From the NCBI GenBank assembly GCA_937907585.1, contig CALCVH010000094.1, forward strand, positions 1 to 7,565: a DNA stretch of 7,565 nucleotides, in the 5' to 3' direction. The translations under genes and the position numbers were made by a program. Shown here piece by piece: positions 5,966 through 7,565 of the stretch (position 1 is the first letter of the stretch; each line of letters opens with the position of its first letter). The DNA is from an uncultured Bacillota bacterium. GTDB lineage: Bacteria; Bacillota_I; Bacilli_A; Izemoplasmatales; UBA1188. The notes beneath the pieces were generated by a model, which was not told the DNA's origin, did not search any database, and saw nothing but the letters and a program-made list of their open reading frames with translations.

Positions 5966-7565
5966 ATGGCGAATACTAATAATGTACAAAAGACTCCATT
6001 TAATAGAGGTGTCGGACCTGGAAGCAGGTTTTCTAGAACAATAGAAAAACCAAAAGATGCGAAAAAGGTTATTAAAAGATTAATTAAATATCTAGTTTCA
6101 TCAAAACTAATATTTATATTATTAATTGTGTCTGTATTATTTTATACATTCTGTAATCTATATAATAATATATTGCTTAAGAATATAGTTGAATCATTAG
6201 GAGAATACGATAAAGAACTAGGAATGTGGGTTAAAAATCCTAATGGTGATGAATTTATAAAAAATCTAATATATTTAGGTATATTTGAATTATTATTCTG
6301 TATAACTATGTTCTTTAACTCATTGTTATCAGTATTCTTATCTACTAATACAGTTAGAAAGATGAGAAATGATCTATTTAATAAAATAGTTCACCTGCCA
6401 ATTTATTATACTGATTCACATGAACATGGTGATATATTATCAAGAATGACAAACGATGTAGATAATATATCAAATGCGATTAGTCAATCAGTAACTACTT
6501 TATTTAGTGGTATTATTACTATAATTGGTTGTTTAGGAATAATGATATATTATTCGCCACTATTAACTTTAGGTTCTGTAGTAGTAGTTATATTAACATT
6601 TGTATTGACTCTACTTATGAATAAATATGCTAGACCACTATTTAAAAAACAACAAATTATATTGGGTAAATTAAATACGCAAACAGAAGAGATGGTTTCA
6701 CTAAATAAAACCGTAATGACTAATAATAGAGAGTTAATTGCGATTGAAGAATTTAATGAATACTCTAATGAATTTAGAAAAACAGCGACTATTGCGCAGA
6801 TTGTTGGCGGATCAATGGGACCACTAATGAATTTCATTAATAATGTTGGATATTTCTTAACATGTTTATTAGGATCACTATTTATTCTTAAAGGAATCGG
6901 CAATACTTTATTAAATGAGCCTTTAACAGTTGCGATAGTTATTATGTTCTTAACTACATCAAAAAAATTCGCAAGACCAATCAATAATATCGCAAACCTT
7001 TATTCATCATTAATAACAGCATTAGCTGGTGCTGAAAGAGTGTTCGCTATTATGGATGAAAAAGAAGAAGATTTTAGTGGCACAAACGAATTTAAGATGG
7101 AAAGTGTAGTTGGCGATATAGAATTCGATGATGTAGTATTTGGATATCCTAGCGGAAAACTAGTTTTAGATGGATTTAGTATGAAAGCTAAAGCTGGGTC
7201 TAAAATAGCGCTTGTTGGCGCTACAGGTTCTGGAAAAACGACGATAGTGAACTTGCTTCTAAGGTACTATGATATTAATGGTGGATCTATTAAAATCGAT
7301 GGTAAGGACATAAATCTAGCATCTAAAAAGGAACTCAGAGATTCTATATCAATTGTTTTACAAGATCCAATACTTTTTGGTGAATCTATAGAAAACAATA
7401 TTAAATACGGAAAAGAAGATGCGACAGATGAAGATGTAGATAATGCGCTTACATTTGCGAATTGTACATCATTCGTAAATAAACTTGAAAATGGTAAAAA
7501 AACAGTACTTACTGAAAATGCATCTAATATATCGCAAGGTCAAAGACAATTATTAACTATCGCAA
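5966..7565 (+). CDS. ABC exporter half-transporter, partner subunit, 3' end missing
   Basis: This is the second half-transporter, open for 533 codons to the window edge without a stop; about 70-90 residues are missing. GGAGG at 5951-5955 lies 10 nt before the ATG. The N-terminus has a Gly-rich stretch, RGVGPGSRF (14-22), before a basic helix, typical of this subunit type. Membrane segments lie at about 46-68, 101-126, 174-196, 198-219, 287-309 and 320-335. There is a 30-residue loop (about 73-100) between the first two segments. In the ATPase domain, Walker A is GATGSGKTT (418-426) with Lys424, and the Q-loop Gln is 466 in VLQDPILFGESI. The signature is ISQGQ (522-526) instead of LSGGQ. Heterodimeric partners such as TM288 carry the same kind of signature. 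Walker B and the switch loop lie outside the window; a canonical Glu and His are expected. Confidence 0.95.
   Translation, partial: MANTNNVQKTPFNRGVGPGSRFSRTIEKPKDAKKVIKRLIKYLVSSKLIFILLIVSVLFYTFCNLYNNILLKNIVESLGEYDKELGMWVKNPNGDEFIKNLIYLGIFELLFCITMFFNSLLSVFLSTNTVRKMRNDLFNKIVHLPIYYTDSHEHGDILSRMTNDVDNISNAISQSVTTLFSGIITIIGCLGIMIYYSPLLTLGSVVVVILTFVLTLLMNKYARPLFKKQQIILGKLNTQTEEMVSLNKTVMTNNRELIAIEEFNEYSNEFRKTATIAQIVGGSMGPLMNFINNVGYFLTCLLGSLFILKGIGNTLLNEPLTVAIVIMFLTTSKKFARPINNIANLYSSLITALAGAERVFAIMDEKEEDFSGTNEFKMESVVGDIEFDDVVFGYPSGKLVLDGFSMKAKAGSKIALVGATGSGKTTIVNLLLRYYDINGGSIKIDGKDINLASKKELRDSISIVLQDPILFGESIENNIKYGKEDATDEDVDNALTFANCTSFVNKLENGKKTVLTENASNISQGQRQLLTIA

Noticed and set aside
6550..6984. 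Minus-strand 144-codon open frame opposite the second ABC gene
   Set aside because: The + strand here is an uninterrupted ABC exporter reading frame from 5966 to the window end with all expected motifs. The antisense frame has no family resemblance.

Overview
The window is very AT-rich, densely coding, and all recognisable genes are on the + strand. Protein families, AGGAGG-type ribosome binding sites and the sepF-yggT pair point to a low-GC Gram-positive bacterium (Bacillota, or a Mollicutes-like relative such as uncultured gut Bacilli). This is an inference from gene content; no rRNA or marker gene fixes the taxon. Conserved tryptophans use TGG and every visible gene ends in TAA or TAG, so nothing suggests TGA=Trp, although TGA is not seen as a stop either.

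Positions 1-3573 hold the downstream part of a tightly packed gene string: the 3' part of an HI0933-type flavoprotein, queH (tRNA queuosine maturation), a very short sepF (cell division), yggT (small membrane protein), deoC and deoD (deoxyribonucleoside breakdown). Neighbours overlap or lie within 17 nt of each other, so co-transcription is likely; the promoter must lie upstream of the window or inside a gene. DeoD releases deoxyribose-1-phosphate from purine deoxynucleosides, and DeoC cleaves deoxyribose-5-phosphate to acetaldehyde and glyceraldehyde-3-phosphate. The mutase that links them (DeoB) is not here.

Positions 3574-3784 are the only intergenic gap. It holds a short start-less open frame of unknown meaning, a clear rho-independent terminator (3688-3712), two TATAAT boxes and a perfect 16-bp palindrome (3733-3748) that is a good candidate operator for the MarR-type regulator encoded next.

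Positions 3785-7565 hold a three-gene operon: a MarR-family repressor and two ABC exporter half-transporters, the second running off the end of the window. The half-transporters show the complementary motif changes of a heterodimeric multidrug-type exporter with one degenerate and one competent ATP site. The first has Asp for the catalytic Glu and Gln for the switch His, but an intact LSGGQ; the second has a good Walker A but an ISQGQ signature.

I see no CRISPR array, mobile element, tRNA or rRNA, and nothing that looks like a wholly new system. The observations most worth a second look are the strong enrichment of CpG in GCG/CGC context, the SepF lacking its usual N-terminal membrane anchor, and the MarR palindrome with its exporter.
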